Source: Legionellaceae bacterium | Lineage (GTDB): Bacteria; Pseudomonadota; Gammaproteobacteria; Legionellales; Legionellaceae | Reading direction: 5' to 3' | NCBI GenBank assembly: GCA_029213075.1 | Contig: JARGPO010000074.1 | Location: 1 to 64,000 of the forward strand | Length of the DNA stretch: 64,000 nt | Shown here: piece after piece, positions 1 to 8,634 of the stretch | Position numbering within the stretch: position 1 is the stretch's first letter | Layout: every line of letters begins with the position of its first letter | Translations under genes and position numbers: made by a program | The notes under the pieces: model-generated | What the model was told of the DNA's origin: nothing | Databases searched by the model: none | The model's input: only the letters and a program-made list of their open reading frames with translations

Positions 1-140
1 AATACTGCCAAATGCCTTTTCAAGTCCAGTTACATGATAATCAACGTTAATTTCAACAAATAACCACAATAATTGCCATACAGATCTAGAGTTGTAATTT
101 AATCCTGCGTTAAATGATCTGCTTTATTCTTCTTATACTC
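1..140. repeat. 140-bp direct repeat, copy A (cut by window start)
   Basis: Positions 1-140 are identical, base for base, to 3180-3319. Identity stops sharply at 140/3319, and the two copies are followed by unrelated sequence: here the upstream region of an effector-like gene, there a P-type ATPase fragment. The true left end lies outside the window. A sharp shared right boundary is what the end of a transposed or recombined segment would leave. No transposase is visible between the copies. Confidence 0.95.
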
Positions 141-224
141 CCTGATTTTCAGCTAAATTATATATACACACTTTTTATTAGCAAACAGCTTAGATGGGGA
201 GAATTTATTTACCTTGAAAAGAAC

Positions 225-1295
225 ATGTACCATAGTCTTGTGAGATTTGAGCAAGCAATAAAAGATTATCCTATCTTAGCTAAAATAAACCCCAGTAAGG
301 ATTTATTTAAAGTATATATTACAAATATTAAAGAAGATATCAGTCAGGTGCCATTTATAAAATCTGGAATACTAGATTTATGTATTCAAGATAACTCTTT
401 ATGTAAAGATGTTGTTGATGCTTTTAGTTTAGATATTTCGTTACAATTTATGAGTAATTGGTATAAAGAACAGTTGGATTCTTTTTTACCTAAAAATAAA
501 CAATTATTTTTAGATTTTATTAGTAGAAACCAAATATTAGTCGCAGATATTCTTAATTATATAAATTCTAAAATTACACGGATATGTAGGTTGGAAAAAT
601 TATTTCCGGGATTTTTATATCCGGATTGCATATCGGATTCGCACTTTATATTTACTCTAGATGAGGGCCATATTAAGCTTGCCTTACTTTGTGTTAATAA
701 TTTAATGACTATTGATCAAGTTAAGGCAATTGATGTGAATTCAACATCATATCTGATATATGAAGACTACTGCCAGAAATTAAATAAAGATGCAAAAGTA
801 TATGACAATTTTACTAAACTCCAAGATTTTTGTAATTCTACTTATTTGCAGTTTTTAGAGAAAGATATTTTTACACCGATGCATACAGAGTTAGGTAGAT
901 TAATAGACGAATACCCATCAGCAAAATATGGCCGTGGCTATGGTAAAATAGCGATAGTTGCTGGTTATATTAAAGAAATTTCAACTAAAATAGTTAAAAT
1001 TGTAGGTGTCAATACAACTTCAAAATCTCAGAAAAATGATCCTAGTATCCGCATTCATAAATTTCTTACAACAAAATTTAGTAAAATTGTTAATGATGCC
1101 TCATTAAAGAAGCATGACAGTCAAATATGCGCCTTTTTTAAGGGATTACTTGGAGTTTTGCTTGCTGCATGTTTACTTTTTCTGCCTCTATTTAGTCAAG
1201 GGTATCGTAATACATTTTTCCCTGATACCAAGGAAATTTCTCAAATGAAAGATTTACAAGCAAGTGTGGAAAAGGAAAATAGCCTGGCTAGTTAA
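225..1295 (+). CDS. Unknown protein with one C-terminal membrane segment, effector-like
   Basis: I do not recognise a family. The 356-residue product is mostly predicted helical and charged, with one strong hydrophobic stretch near the C-terminus (FKGLLGVLLAACLLFLPLF) followed by a short hydrophilic tail, so it may be tail-anchored in a membrane. The frame stays open upstream to an ATG at 114, but that ATG lies inside the 140-bp repeat, so its upstream codons would come from repeat DNA. The ATG at 225, preceded by a weak purine stretch, is the more likely start. The gene sits immediately inside the repeat-bracketed cassette, ahead of a secreted protein and an outer-membrane barrel. A host-directed secreted protein is possible by context only. 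Confidence 0.6.
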   Translation: MYHSLVRFEQAIKDYPILAKINPSKDLFKVYITNIKEDISQVPFIKSGILDLCIQDNSLCKDVVDAFSLDISLQFMSNWYKEQLDSFLPKNKQLFLDFISRNQILVADILNYINSKITRICRLEKLFPGFLYPDCISDSHFIFTLDEGHIKLALLCVNNLMTIDQVKAIDVNSTSYLIYEDYCQKLNKDAKVYDNFTKLQDFCNSTYLQFLEKDIFTPMHTELGRLIDEYPSAKYGRGYGKIAIVAGYIKEISTKIVKIVGVNTTSKSQKNDPSIRIHKFLTTKFSKIVNDASLKKHDSQICAFFKGLLGVLLAACLLFLPLFSQGYRNTFFPDTKEISQMKDLQASVEKENSLAS

Positions 1296-1315
1296 TTTTG
1301 AGAGACTAGGTTTTT
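1288..1315 (+). terminator. Weak possible intrinsic terminator
   Basis: A 5-bp stem (CTAGT at 1288-1292 pairing with ACTAG at 1305-1309) is followed by GTTTTT. It overlaps the stop region of the preceding gene. The stem is short, so this is a weak candidate. Confidence 0.3.
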
Positions 1316-1528
1316 ATTGAAGTTAAACCGAGATTGATAAATAATTTGTATGGTAACAAAGGTTAGATGAACCTAATCCTACCCCAATCTAACGAACACA
1401 AATCTATGCGAATTTACTAAGACATTCAACCTCAAATGTGACAGTAGCCATAGTTAAACCCCTTATACAATGTAGAATTGGGTTACTTTAAAGCTTAAAT
1501 TGATTTTGAAAAAACTTTTTTTATGGAG
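1316..1528. other. Intergenic stretch with a small inverted repeat
   Basis: No open frame with a credible start was seen. The only structure noted is a 7-bp inverted repeat, GTTAGAT at 1362-1368 and ATCTAAC at 1387-1393. Together with the flanking terminator candidate and promoter, this covers the roughly 300-bp gap before the secreted-protein gene. Confidence 0.4.
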
Positions 1529-1557
1529 TTGCCTATAAATGAAAAAAGGTATCTAAT
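1529..1557 (+). promoter_or_regulatory. Probable sigma-70 promoter of the secreted protein/barrel pair
   Basis: TTGCCT at 1529-1534, a 17-bp spacer, then TCTAAT at 1552-1557. The start codon at 1596 is 39 bp further on and has AAGG just upstream of it. Spacing is ideal; the -10 box matches consensus at five of six positions and the -35 at four of six. Confidence 0.45.
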
Positions 1558-1595
1558 AACTGTTTTGTACTCTTGGACTTTTATTAAGGTAAGTT

Positions 1596-2138
1596 ATGGC
1601 TGGTTTCAGAACAGTTGGATTAATAGCATTGATTGCAATTTTGAATATATTTTCAACAGGTTATGCTAGTAGCACCTATCAGCACTGCTTTACAATTTCT
1701 ACATGGGTAGTTCCACCACAAACTTTACTTGCTTATTTATATAATCTTAGTGTGGTTACCCCTGTCTCCGATCAAACAGTATGGGTAATTAATAATTATA
1801 ATCAAGGATATTTTAATGGTATAGCTTATCCGTCGATTAATAACGTAACTTCTGCACCACTGTATATGATTGGCTCAGTGACTCCTGATGGGAAAGTCAA
1901 AATAACATTCTATTCAACGTCAAGTTCATCAGCAGATATTACGACAGGCGACGGATCATTGACCTTAAAAAGTGATGGTCGGTGTTTTTTCACTATGCAA
2001 ACGAATAGTGACTTTGTGAATACCAATGGGTTAATTCATTGGTCTGATATGGTACCTGTGAAACCAGGAGATTCTTTTTATACGAATGTGCCTGGTACAA
2101 ATGGTCTTAGTATACCAGAATACCTGGGCCAATTTTAA
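1596..2138 (+). CDS. Small secreted protein of unknown function
   Basis: A 180-residue protein with a clear N-terminal signal peptide: a hydrophobic core in GLIALIAILNIFSTGYAS with a likely cut after the AS. The mature part is rich in Ser, Thr, Asn and aromatics, and contains two cysteines (YQHCF near the start, GRCFF near residue 130) that could form a disulfide in the periplasm or outside the cell. An AAGG site lies 6 bp before the ATG. The stop codon overlaps the start of the following outer-membrane barrel (TAATG), so the two are translationally coupled and probably act at the same envelope location. No family recognised. Confidence 0.7.
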   Translation: MAGFRTVGLIALIAILNIFSTGYASSTYQHCFTISTWVVPPQTLLAYLYNLSVVTPVSDQTVWVINNYNQGYFNGIAYPSINNVTSAPLYMIGSVTPDGKVKITFYSTSSSSADITTGDGSLTLKSDGRCFFTMQTNSDFVNTNGLIHWSDMVPVKPGDSFYTNVPGTNGLSIPEYLGQF

Positions 2139-2995
2139 TGAATAGAATCGGTATTACTTTAATAGTAAGCAATTTTTTGTATAGCACTTTAACTTTTGCT
2201 GGAACTATAGGAGAAAATAATCCTGATCCGAATTGGCAAGGATTTTATCTTGGTGGGAATGCGGGTTATTTGTGGTCACAAAATAGTGGCGTTGCTATAA
2301 CAACTACACAGAACTATGTTAACCCGGATTATTTATTAGGATCAACCAGTTTAGCAAATGCGCTAGCACAAGTAGTTACAAACAATTTTCCTATAAGTTC
2401 AGATGGATTTATTGGTGGTGGACAAATAGGTTATAACTATACGTACTTAGAAAAAATTGTTATTGGTTTCGATACAGATATAGATGCCCTAACTTACTCT
2501 AAAAATCGCCTTATTTCAGAAAAGTCAGCTGGGTTAGTTGGTTTTAATGAGGCATATATAGGAAGTGCGATCATTAAACAAAACATTGATTTTCTAGGCA
2601 CTGCGCGTGCTCGAATTGGTTATCTCTACAAACCATCTATCTTATTATTTGGTGTAGGCGGTTTTGCCTATGGTGGCGCCACAATTGATACATACTGGAC
2701 AGCAAGTGAGTCGTTAGGTTCAGAAATATATCCAACAATTACAACTAAAAACAATAAAAACCGTGTGTTAAGTGGCTGGACTGCGGGAGCCGGAATTGAA
2801 TGGTTATTTCAACCTAGTTGGAGCGCAAAATTTGAATATACTTACTATGCTTTAAATAAATTTAATGTTCCAACTAGCCTCATACAAGTAAGTGAGTCTC
2901 AAACCCCAGCAGCCACTTGGGCAAGTATTACTGCGAATACGGCGCTGTCGGTCTTAACTGGATCATTTCGACTGGGTATTAACTATCACTTTTAA
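2138..2995 (+). CDS. Outer-membrane beta-barrel protein, Omp25/31-like
   Basis: A 285-residue protein with a short signal peptide ending at TFAG, then the family's typical opening WQGFYLGGNAGY. Barrel-type strands follow: FIGGGQIGYNY, IDFLGTARARIGYLY, LFGVGGFAYGG, GWTAGAGIEWLF, WSAKFEYTYYAL. It ends in a terminal strand with C-terminal Phe (FRLGINYHF), the standard outer-membrane insertion signal. Known members of this family are eight-stranded surface barrels of alpha- and gammaproteobacteria. The ATG overlaps the stop of the upstream secreted-protein gene, and there is no separate ribosome site, so expression is coupled to it. Both genes sit between the two copies of the 140-bp repeat. Confidence 0.85.
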   Translation: MNRIGITLIVSNFLYSTLTFAGTIGENNPDPNWQGFYLGGNAGYLWSQNSGVAITTTQNYVNPDYLLGSTSLANALAQVVTNNFPISSDGFIGGGQIGYNYTYLEKIVIGFDTDIDALTYSKNRLISEKSAGLVGFNEAYIGSAIIKQNIDFLGTARARIGYLYKPSILLFGVGGFAYGGATIDTYWTASESLGSEIYPTITTKNNKNRVLSGWTAGAGIEWLFQPSWSAKFEYTYYALNKFNVPTSLIQVSESQTPAATWASITANTALSVLTGSFRLGINYHF

Positions 2996-3104
2996 TGATT
3001 TAATCTTACCTAATTGATTCTTAAGATATATTTAGATAATCTATTGTAGTAGTGTAATTACCAATGGGTAATACACGATTGAAAGTTACTCTCAGGTGGA
3101 TAAA

Positions 3105-3302
3105 TTAATTTGATAAATCCCAATTTATTCTACTAGGTACTGATGAACAACCTCCCAAGATTGCAAAAAATGACAGCAAAATACTGCCAAATGCCTTTTC
3201 AAGTCCAGTTACATGATAATCAACGTTAATTTCAACAAATAACCACAATAATTGCCATACAGATCTAGAGTTGTAATTTAATCCTGCGTTAAATGATCTG
3301 CT
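3105..3302 (-). pseudogene. Start-less membrane-protein-like fragment covering repeat copy B
   Basis: Reading leftward, 65 codons stay open from just after a stop at about 3303 down to a TAA at 3105, with no start codon at the head. The translation looks protein-like: VWQLLWLFVEINV, then VTGLEKAFGS and ILLSFFAILGG, with hydrophobic segments. It crosses the left boundary of the 140-bp repeat without a break, so copy B may be the ancestral context and copy A the derived one. I cannot name a family, and chance is possible. Confidence 0.25.
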
Positions 3303-3319
3303 TTATTCTTCTTATACTC
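3180..3319. repeat. 140-bp direct repeat, copy B
   Basis: Identical to positions 1-140. Its last base, 3319, is followed directly by the coding frame of a P-type ATPase C-terminus, so the ATPase gene is interrupted exactly at the repeat edge. Confidence 0.95.
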
Positions 3320-3897
3320 AAGATATTTATGCTAATAGCTCAGCTCCTGGAAGATCTAAAGATGTGTTTATTAAGGATTTTCAGAAACAAAAGCATGTAG
3401 TATTAATGGTTGGCGACTCATTCAATGACGCAGCAGCGGTTACTTGTGCAGATGTTGGTATGGCGATGCGCTCCCCATCAGCTGATATTGAGACACAGAA
3501 TCTTGCCGGCTTTGTTTTAAACAATGATAACCTAAGCCCGCTGGTGCCCACACTAGAAATTGCGGCGCTTGCTAGAAAAGTTATTTTAATAAATCTATCT
3601 ATCAGTCTTAGTTACAATATCGCTATAACCATAGTAGCCGCAGGCTTATTTGTCTCTTTAGGATTCACCTTAAACCCAATAATAGGGGTTGCTCTTATGA
3701 TAGCTGAATCAGTAATTGTTATGGGCATACTCCTAGCTTTTAAATTTTCAAAAGTGCAATCAAGTACTTCAAAAAATCTTACCGAAAGTGGGCATGGTAT
3801 ATTTGCTGCGAGTGCAAATACCAATCAATGTGATGTTTCCAAGGTATACAATGGTGAAAACTTTGGAGGAAATTTATCTGTAGGTAGTTTCAGATAA
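3320..3897 (+). pseudogene. C-terminal stub of a heavy-metal (P1B-type) P-type ATPase
   Basis: The frame from 3320 reads straight into the end of a P-type ATPase. The hinge motif is present as VGDSFNDAAAVTCADVGMAM (usual form GDGxNDAPALxxADVGIAM), followed by the last two membrane helices (VILINLSISLSYNIAITIVAAG and IIGVALMIAESVIVMGILLA). The phosphorylation motif DKTGT, the metal-binding helices and the nucleotide-binding domain are all absent. The break coincides with the edge of the 140-bp repeat at 3319/3320. A GTG at 3364 could initiate a short product, but a stub of about 180 residues without the catalytic Asp cannot pump ions. The last ~35 residues are hydrophilic and diverged. Confidence 0.8.
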
Positions 3898-3968
3898 TAA
3901 AAACCTGGTGATTAACACAGGATTAGCATAGTATAGATCTTAATTTTTTATTTAAGTATTAATATCCT

Positions 3969-4910
3969 ATGAAGTCTTTAAAAAATTCGCTAAGTAGTTG
4001 GTTTGTTAACGAAAATAATTATAACCCTGATGCAGCAGATGGTGATGATATTGACTGGCTTAGGGTTGTGCCTTTTTTATTGTTAAATCTTAGTTGTTTG
4101 TTGGTTTTTTGGGTTAATTGGAGTGCTACCGCAATATATACAGCTTTAGGTTTATATGTTTTTCGTATTTTTACCATTGGCGCTTTTTATCACCGCTACT
4201 TTTCGCATAAAACCTTCAAGACCAATCGCTTTTGGCAGTTTATTTTTGCAGCACTGGCTGGCACTGCGGTGCAGCGTGGGCCGTTGTGGTGGGCATCTCA
4301 TCATCGTCAGCACCATATGTGCTCCGATAGCCCTGATGATGCACATTCACCGAAGCAGCATGGCTTTTGGCACAGCCATATAGGATGGTTTTTAACTAAA
4401 AAGAATTTTAACTATAACCCTGAGCGCGTAAAGGATTTAGCAAAGTTTCCTGAGTTAGTCTTTCTTGAGCGCTATGATGCGCTTATGCCAAGTTTGTTAT
4501 TTTTGTCTTTGTTATCTAGTGGTTGGTATTTACAAGTTTATCGACCAGACTTGCATACAGGAATTGCTGAAATGCTGGTCTGGGGGTTTAGTGTTTCGTT
4601 AGTCGCCGTGTTTAATACTACGGTAATTATTAACTCGCTTTGCCATGTATATGGGACTAAGCGTTATGCAACAAAAGATAATAGTAAGAATAATCTTTTG
4701 TTTGCAATTTTGACTTTAGGTGAGGGCTGGCATAACAACCATCATCATTATTCTAATTCTGCTCGTCAAGGTTTTCGTTGGTGGGAAATTGATATAACCT
4801 TTTATATAATTAACCTTTTAGAGTTATTAGGGATTGTTTGGGATGTTAAGCCTGTCCCGAAATCAGTTTTGGAAAACGATTTGTACGATAGCGCTAATGA
4901 TAAAAAATAA
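3969..4910 (+). CDS. Acyl-CoA/acyl-lipid delta-9-type fatty acid desaturase
   Basis: A 313-residue integral-membrane di-iron desaturase that would introduce a cis double bond into acyl chains at the inner membrane. All three histidine boxes are present: HRYFSH at residues 75-80, HHRQHH at 111-116, and HNNHHH near residue 255. Hydrophobic segments lie between them (RVVPFLLLNLSCLLVFW; LLFLSLLSSGWYL; VSLVAVFNTTVII). Length is normal for the bacterial stearoyl-CoA desaturase-like family. No strong ribosome site is visible before the ATG. It is followed 42 bp later by a DUF2177 membrane protein on the same strand. It faces the leftward operon carrying a CFA-type methyltransferase, so the region looks devoted to modifying unsaturated membrane lipids. 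Confidence 0.9.
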   Translation: MKSLKNSLSSWFVNENNYNPDAADGDDIDWLRVVPFLLLNLSCLLVFWVNWSATAIYTALGLYVFRIFTIGAFYHRYFSHKTFKTNRFWQFIFAALAGTAVQRGPLWWASHHRQHHMCSDSPDDAHSPKQHGFWHSHIGWFLTKKNFNYNPERVKDLAKFPELVFLERYDALMPSLLFLSLLSSGWYLQVYRPDLHTGIAEMLVWGFSVSLVAVFNTTVIINSLCHVYGTKRYATKDNSKNNLLFAILTLGEGWHNNHHHYSNSARQGFRWWEIDITFYIINLLELLGIVWDVKPVPKSVLENDLYDSANDKK

Positions 4911-4952
4911 TTATGTAGTTGCAAGGAAATAAAAACCTCAAAGGAGAGAAAC

Positions 4953-5360
4953 ATGAAAATGACCGGGATTTTTGTTTTAACCATGTTATGTATTTTTGTC
5001 TTAGATATGCTTTGGTTAGGCTATATTGCTAAAAGTATTTATGCAGATAGTATCGGTGGTTTAATGCGCCGCTCAAGTGATGGGATGCAACCTATCATTT
5101 GGTCGGCTGGTGTTGTATATGTTTGCATAGCTTTAGGTATTACTTACTTTGTATTACCCGCTGCCGGCAGTGATTTATTTACAGCACTTCTAGGAGGAGC
5201 GGTTCTTGGTATCGTTACTTATGGAATATATGATTTTACTAATTACTCTATATTAGATAATTGGCCACTAAAAATAACTATAATTGACTTTCTTTGGGGT
5301 ACGCTTTTGTGCGGCTTGAGTAGTCTTTTTGCTTTGTATGTTAAGTTAAAAATTTCTTAA
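4953..5360 (+). CDS. DUF2177 family membrane protein
   Basis: A 135-residue protein with four hydrophobic segments and the features I associate with DUF2177: an N-terminal helix with LDMLWLGYIAKSIY, a central YGIYDFTNYSILDNWP and a closing helix IIDFLWGTLLCGL. Molecular function is unknown. The family recurs next to CFA-type methyltransferase, DUF1365 and desaturase genes, which fits this neighbourhood. A strong ribosome site AAGGAGAG at 4941-4948 fixes the ATG at 4953. It ends 21 bp before the convergent DUF1295 gene. Confidence 0.8.
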   Translation: MKMTGIFVLTMLCIFVLDMLWLGYIAKSIYADSIGGLMRRSSDGMQPIIWSAGVVYVCIALGITYFVLPAAGSDLFTALLGGAVLGIVTYGIYDFTNYSILDNWPLKITIIDFLWGTLLCGLSSLFALYVKLKIS

Positions 5361-5381
5361 GGGTTTGGGATTTAGTTGCTA

Positions 5382-6140
5382 TCAGCTTTTTATTTTTGGG
5401 AAAAACATTGGAGTTTTTTGCTGGTAGCTTATATATTTTTGCCCTCTAGACTGAATAGAGCCGCGCTCGGTCATTGGTCCAGTCATCTTTGTGAATATGA
5501 TATACATCATAAGTGGTGCTATTAGCCCTATGAAACCATATTTCATTTCAAAAGCTAGACATGCAAAGCCTAGCCAGGTTAACCAGTCAAAGAAATAGTT
5601 GGGGTGACGTGTGTAATTCCATAATCCATAATTGCAGACTTCTCCTTTATGTGTTTTACGAAATTTTTGTAACTGAAAGTCGGCGAGACTTTCGCCACTA
5701 ATGCCAATTATTATTAGGAAAATCCCCAAAAAATCAAAGATATTAAGTTGGTTGTAGCTTGATTTGGCAACCCAAAAGAAAACCGAGGATATGATTATAA
5801 TTAGTATGCCTTGTAGTTGGAAATTTAGAAAAAAGCCAAGTGACTTACTAATTTTCCAATCGTCGCTGAGCTTAGTATAACGTTTATCAACGTGACCATG
5901 CCGAACCCTTGTATACCACAGATATCCAGCAAGGCGCAGGGCCCAAATGCTTAATAATGTACTGGTGACTATTATTTTGTTGGTTGGCTGACTATTAAAT
6001 AGATAAATAAGTCCGGAGATCATTAAACCTATCGACCAGGAAACATCAACCACAGATGGATTTTTTAAGAGTTTATATAAACCCCAAATAACACACATTT
6101 GGATAAATACATAGCTTGAGACTATTAAGATAATACTCAT
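5382..6140 (-). CDS. DUF1295 / steroid 5-alpha-reductase-like membrane protein
   Basis: A 252-residue polytopic membrane protein. The C-terminal half carries the family signature: FRKTHKGEVCNYGLWNYTRH continuing to HPNYFFDW, resembling the LWxxxRHPNYF motif of isoprenylcysteine methyltransferase/steroid-reductase-type enzymes. The N-terminus PSVVDVSWSIGLMISG is also typical of DUF1295. The reaction is not established for this subfamily; relatives use NADPH or SAM on lipid substrates. It is the last gene of the leftward lipid operon, lying 2 bp after DUF2878, and a role in redox or methyl modification of membrane lipids is an inference from that position. Confidence 0.82.
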   Translation of the reverse strand: MSIILIVSSYVFIQMCVIWGLYKLLKNPSVVDVSWSIGLMISGLIYLFNSQPTNKIIVTSTLLSIWALRLAGYLWYTRVRHGHVDKRYTKLSDDWKISKSLGFFLNFQLQGILIIIISSVFFWVAKSSYNQLNIFDFLGIFLIIIGISGESLADFQLQKFRKTHKGEVCNYGLWNYTRHPNYFFDWLTWLGFACLAFEMKYGFIGLIAPLMMYIIFTKMTGPMTERGSIQSRGQKYISYQQKTPMFFPKIKS

Positions 6141-6142
6141 AT

Positions 6143-6694
6143 TTAGCTCTCTTGATGTTTGTTATAAATATAACTACATATAGGTAATAATATACTCCAA
6201 ACTGCGCCAATACCAATGCAGGTTAGGTAACCATATGGAAAATCAACGGCACCTATTCTTCCGCCTAAATAGTATGCTGCAGCAAAACCAGGCAAGCATA
6301 GGATTGCCATTAATATATATTTTTTTAACAAAATAGGAGCTAAGCAATAGATAATTATGGCAAAGTTTGCCCAAGTTGCTAACATCCATGGGGCGGTTGC
6401 ATATGGTGCAAAGGGATTGGCTTTGAAGTTAATTAAACCCAAATATACCCCAAGGCTATCAATAGTTGCGCCAGCAATAACTAATAAAGCTGTTAGAAAA
6501 GCTAATTTTGGTAAGTAACCTCTTTGGTGGCGTTCAAAGATTACTTGTAGGCATGTGCATACTATTACGAGAATCGTACTTAAAAAAGCTCTACCATGAG
6601 CTGCTAGGTACATGCATCCAACCCAGGCAATATAATAGCAGCTCAAATGGACAATATAACGAGATGCTTTACTTACGTTTGCGCCAAATTGCAT
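6143..6694 (-). CDS. DUF2878 family membrane protein
   Basis: A protein of about 183 residues with five or so hydrophobic segments. The sequence around ATIDSLGVYLGLINF continuing to NPFAPYATAPWMLATWANF matches my memory of DUF2878. The frame is open further upstream to 6832, but the ATG at 6694 (protein beginning MQFGANVSK) gives a compact family-like protein. It overlaps the end of the methyltransferase gene by 26 bp, while the longer form would bury 164 bp in it. Function unknown. The family is a regular partner of CFA-type methyltransferase/DUF1365 clusters in gammaproteobacteria. Confidence 0.75.
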   Translation of the reverse strand: MQFGANVSKASRYIVHLSCYYIAWVGCMYLAAHGRAFLSTILVIVCTCLQVIFERHQRGYLPKLAFLTALLVIAGATIDSLGVYLGLINFKANPFAPYATAPWMLATWANFAIIIYCLAPILLKKYILMAILCLPGFAAAYYLGGRIGAVDFPYGYLTCIGIGAVWSILLPICSYIYNKHQES

Positions 6695-7883
6695 GTATAT
6701 CACTAATATAGTTAGTTTGAAAACCGGCTGCGCAATAACAAAAGTAAAACTGCCACATCCGCAGAAATTCAGTAGTAAATCCTTGCGCTTTTGCCTGTTC
6801 GGCATTTGCAAATAAGCGCTTCTCCCAAGCATTTAGCGTGGTAACATAGTGTTTGCCGATATCACGGAGTGATGTTAACTGCAGATTAGTATTGTTACCA
6901 ACTGAATTGGCGATTGCTTGGATAGAAGGAATGCAACCGCCTGGAAATATATACTTCTTAATAAAGTCTACTTCATTTTTCGCACGCTCATATTCTTGAT
7001 CATTGATTACAATGGCTTGCAGGAACATTAAGCCGCCAGGCTTTAACAGAGTGTCGCACTTTTTAAAAAATGTAGAAAAATATTTATGACCAACGGCTTC
7101 AATCATTTCGATTGAGACTAGTTTATCAAATTGACCGCTTATTTTACGGTAATCTTGTTTGATTAGGTTAATCTTTTTTTCAAGGCCTAGCTGTTGGATT
7201 TTTGCCTTCGTGAAGTTGTATTGCTTCTCGGAAATCGTGGTTGTGGTAACCTTACATCCATAGTTTTGTGCTGCATAAATAGCAAGACCACCCCATCCGG
7301 TTCCTATTTCCATGAGGCTATCACTCGATTTTAACTCTAAGCCTTCGCATATTGCATGTAGTTTTTTTCTGGAAGCTTGTTCTAAGTCTATATCGTTAGG
7401 CTCAAATAAGGCTGCAGAATACATCATGGTAGGGTCTAGAAATAATTCAAAAAACTCATTACCAAGATCATAATGCGCTAAGATATTATTTTTCGCGCGA
7501 CGTATGGAGTTATGAGAAAACTTGTATTGCAGGCTTTTAAATATTCCGGAAAGCTTTGCAAAAGGGCTTTCAATTTTATTAAACAGTTGTTCGTTATGGA
7601 TGAAAATTTCAATTAACTTTTGTAAGTCATTGCTGTCCCACTCACCATTGATATAACTATTTGCAGCCCCTAATGAGCCACCGAGCAAAATACTACGGTA
7701 AGCGCGGTCAGTATTTATGGTCACGGTAACGGCTGAAGAATCATCAGATGTCATACCCCCAAATTGATATTCACCTAGAGAGTCGTATACGGTAATTTTT
7801 CCAATTACAATTTTACTTAATAGTTTTAAAAATATGTTTTTTGATAAATTACTGCGGGATTTTACAGTTATATTATTTTCCAT
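6669..7883 (-). CDS. Cyclopropane-fatty-acid-synthase-like SAM methyltransferase
   Basis: A 404-residue methyltransferase of the CFA synthase (mycolic-acid cyclopropane synthase) family, which transfers a methylene or methyl group from SAM to the double bond of phospholipid acyl chains. The SAM site LMEIGTGWGGLAIYAAQ is at about residues 190-206. The substrate-facing motif AHYDLGNEFFELFLDPTMMY precedes it, and GGLMFLQAIVINDQ and FIKKYIFPGGCIPS follow; all are family hallmarks. The presence of desaturase, DUF1365 and an FAD oxidoreductase suggests the branch that makes methylated or furan-type fatty acids, rather than the stand-alone E. coli-type Cfa; that subdivision is inference. It overlaps DUF1365 upstream by 11 bp and DUF2878 downstream. 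Confidence 0.9.
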   Translation of the reverse strand: MENNITVKSRSNLSKNIFLKLLSKIVIGKITVYDSLGEYQFGGMTSDDSSAVTVTINTDRAYRSILLGGSLGAANSYINGEWDSNDLQKLIEIFIHNEQLFNKIESPFAKLSGIFKSLQYKFSHNSIRRAKNNILAHYDLGNEFFELFLDPTMMYSAALFEPNDIDLEQASRKKLHAICEGLELKSSDSLMEIGTGWGGLAIYAAQNYGCKVTTTTISEKQYNFTKAKIQQLGLEKKINLIKQDYRKISGQFDKLVSIEMIEAVGHKYFSTFFKKCDTLLKPGGLMFLQAIVINDQEYERAKNEVDFIKKYIFPGGCIPSIQAIANSVGNNTNLQLTSLRDIGKHYVTTLNAWEKRLFANAEQAKAQGFTTEFLRMWQFYFCYCAAGFQTNYISDIHAIWRKRK

Positions 7884-8634
7884 GTGACGGGTTACCTTTT
7901 TTTCGCGGGTGAGTATGAAAAGGCACTCTTTTAACCAACAATAGAAGAGCTTGCCAATAAATTAACGTAATGACTTTTAAAGTCATAAAGGGCTGGCGGC
8001 GGATGATTCTTGCTGTTTGCTTATCATTAGCAGCCTTTAGCGTTAAAGTAGCATCAAAGTGTTTATTAGTATTTTGAGTATTTTCCATATGCACAGATAT
8101 CTGCTCATCACTTACTTTTAAGTTAAAGTTGTATTGGTAATCCATGGCTAAAAATGGTGAGACATGCATTGTTTTAGGAAATTTATGTTGATAGATATTC
8201 TGTGGGTTATTAGAGTTTTTAAGTACATAATTGTGCCGCTCACCCCACGGGGTATTTGTAACTTCTAAAATGAGATATTCAACTTGTTGGCTAGTTTTAT
8301 CACAAATAAAATATATGCTGATTGGGTTAAAGCAGTAACCAAGGCACGTCAAATTGGTTAGTAAATATATCTTACCTTCAGGGTAGTCGGCGAATTTTGC
8401 AGCAACTAATTCACGCGCTTTTGTCTCAATGTTACCAGAGTTTTTTAAGTAATTTTTTTTATAAAAACTCAATAATCCAAATTTTTCTAGAGAGATATAT
8501 TTTGCTTTTTTGAGGCTTTTTTCAATGTTACTTAAATCAATGCAGAACATATAAAGTTTGTAACAAAACTCATGCTTTTTGGGTTTGAAGCGTCGGTGTC
8601 GAACTTTGCCAGTGAAGATTAGATTGCTAAACAT
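7873..8634 (-). CDS. DUF1365 family protein
   Basis: A 253-residue protein with the DUF1365 opening: FTGKVRHRRFKPKKHEFCYK, LYMFCIDL, and later LTNLTCLGYCFNPISIYFI (the CFNPIS core), then NTPWGERHNYVL, KTMHVSPFLAMDYQYNF and a C-terminal hydrophobic WQALLLLVK. The biochemical role is not settled. It almost always sits beside a flavin amine-oxidase-like gene and a CFA-type methyltransferase, as here. It starts one base after the stop of the FAD oxidoreductase upstream and overlaps the methyltransferase, so the three are one transcription unit. Confidence 0.88.
   Translation of the reverse strand: MFSNLIFTGKVRHRRFKPKKHEFCYKLYMFCIDLSNIEKSLKKAKYISLEKFGLLSFYKKNYLKNSGNIETKARELVAAKFADYPEGKIYLLTNLTCLGYCFNPISIYFICDKTSQQVEYLILEVTNTPWGERHNYVLKNSNNPQNIYQHKFPKTMHVSPFLAMDYQYNFNLKVSDEQISVHMENTQNTNKHFDATLTLKAANDKQTARIIRRQPFMTLKVITLIYWQALLLLVKRVPFHTHPRKKGNPSHGK

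Noticed and set aside
114-224. Longer N-terminus for the first gene, starting at 114
   Set aside because: The first 27 bases would be coded by the 140-bp repeat, whose other copy leads into a different gene in a different frame; the ATG at 225 is more credible.
6695-6832. Upstream extension of the DUF2878 gene to 6832
   Set aside because: It would lie entirely inside the methyltransferase coding sequence, and the added residues do not resemble the family.
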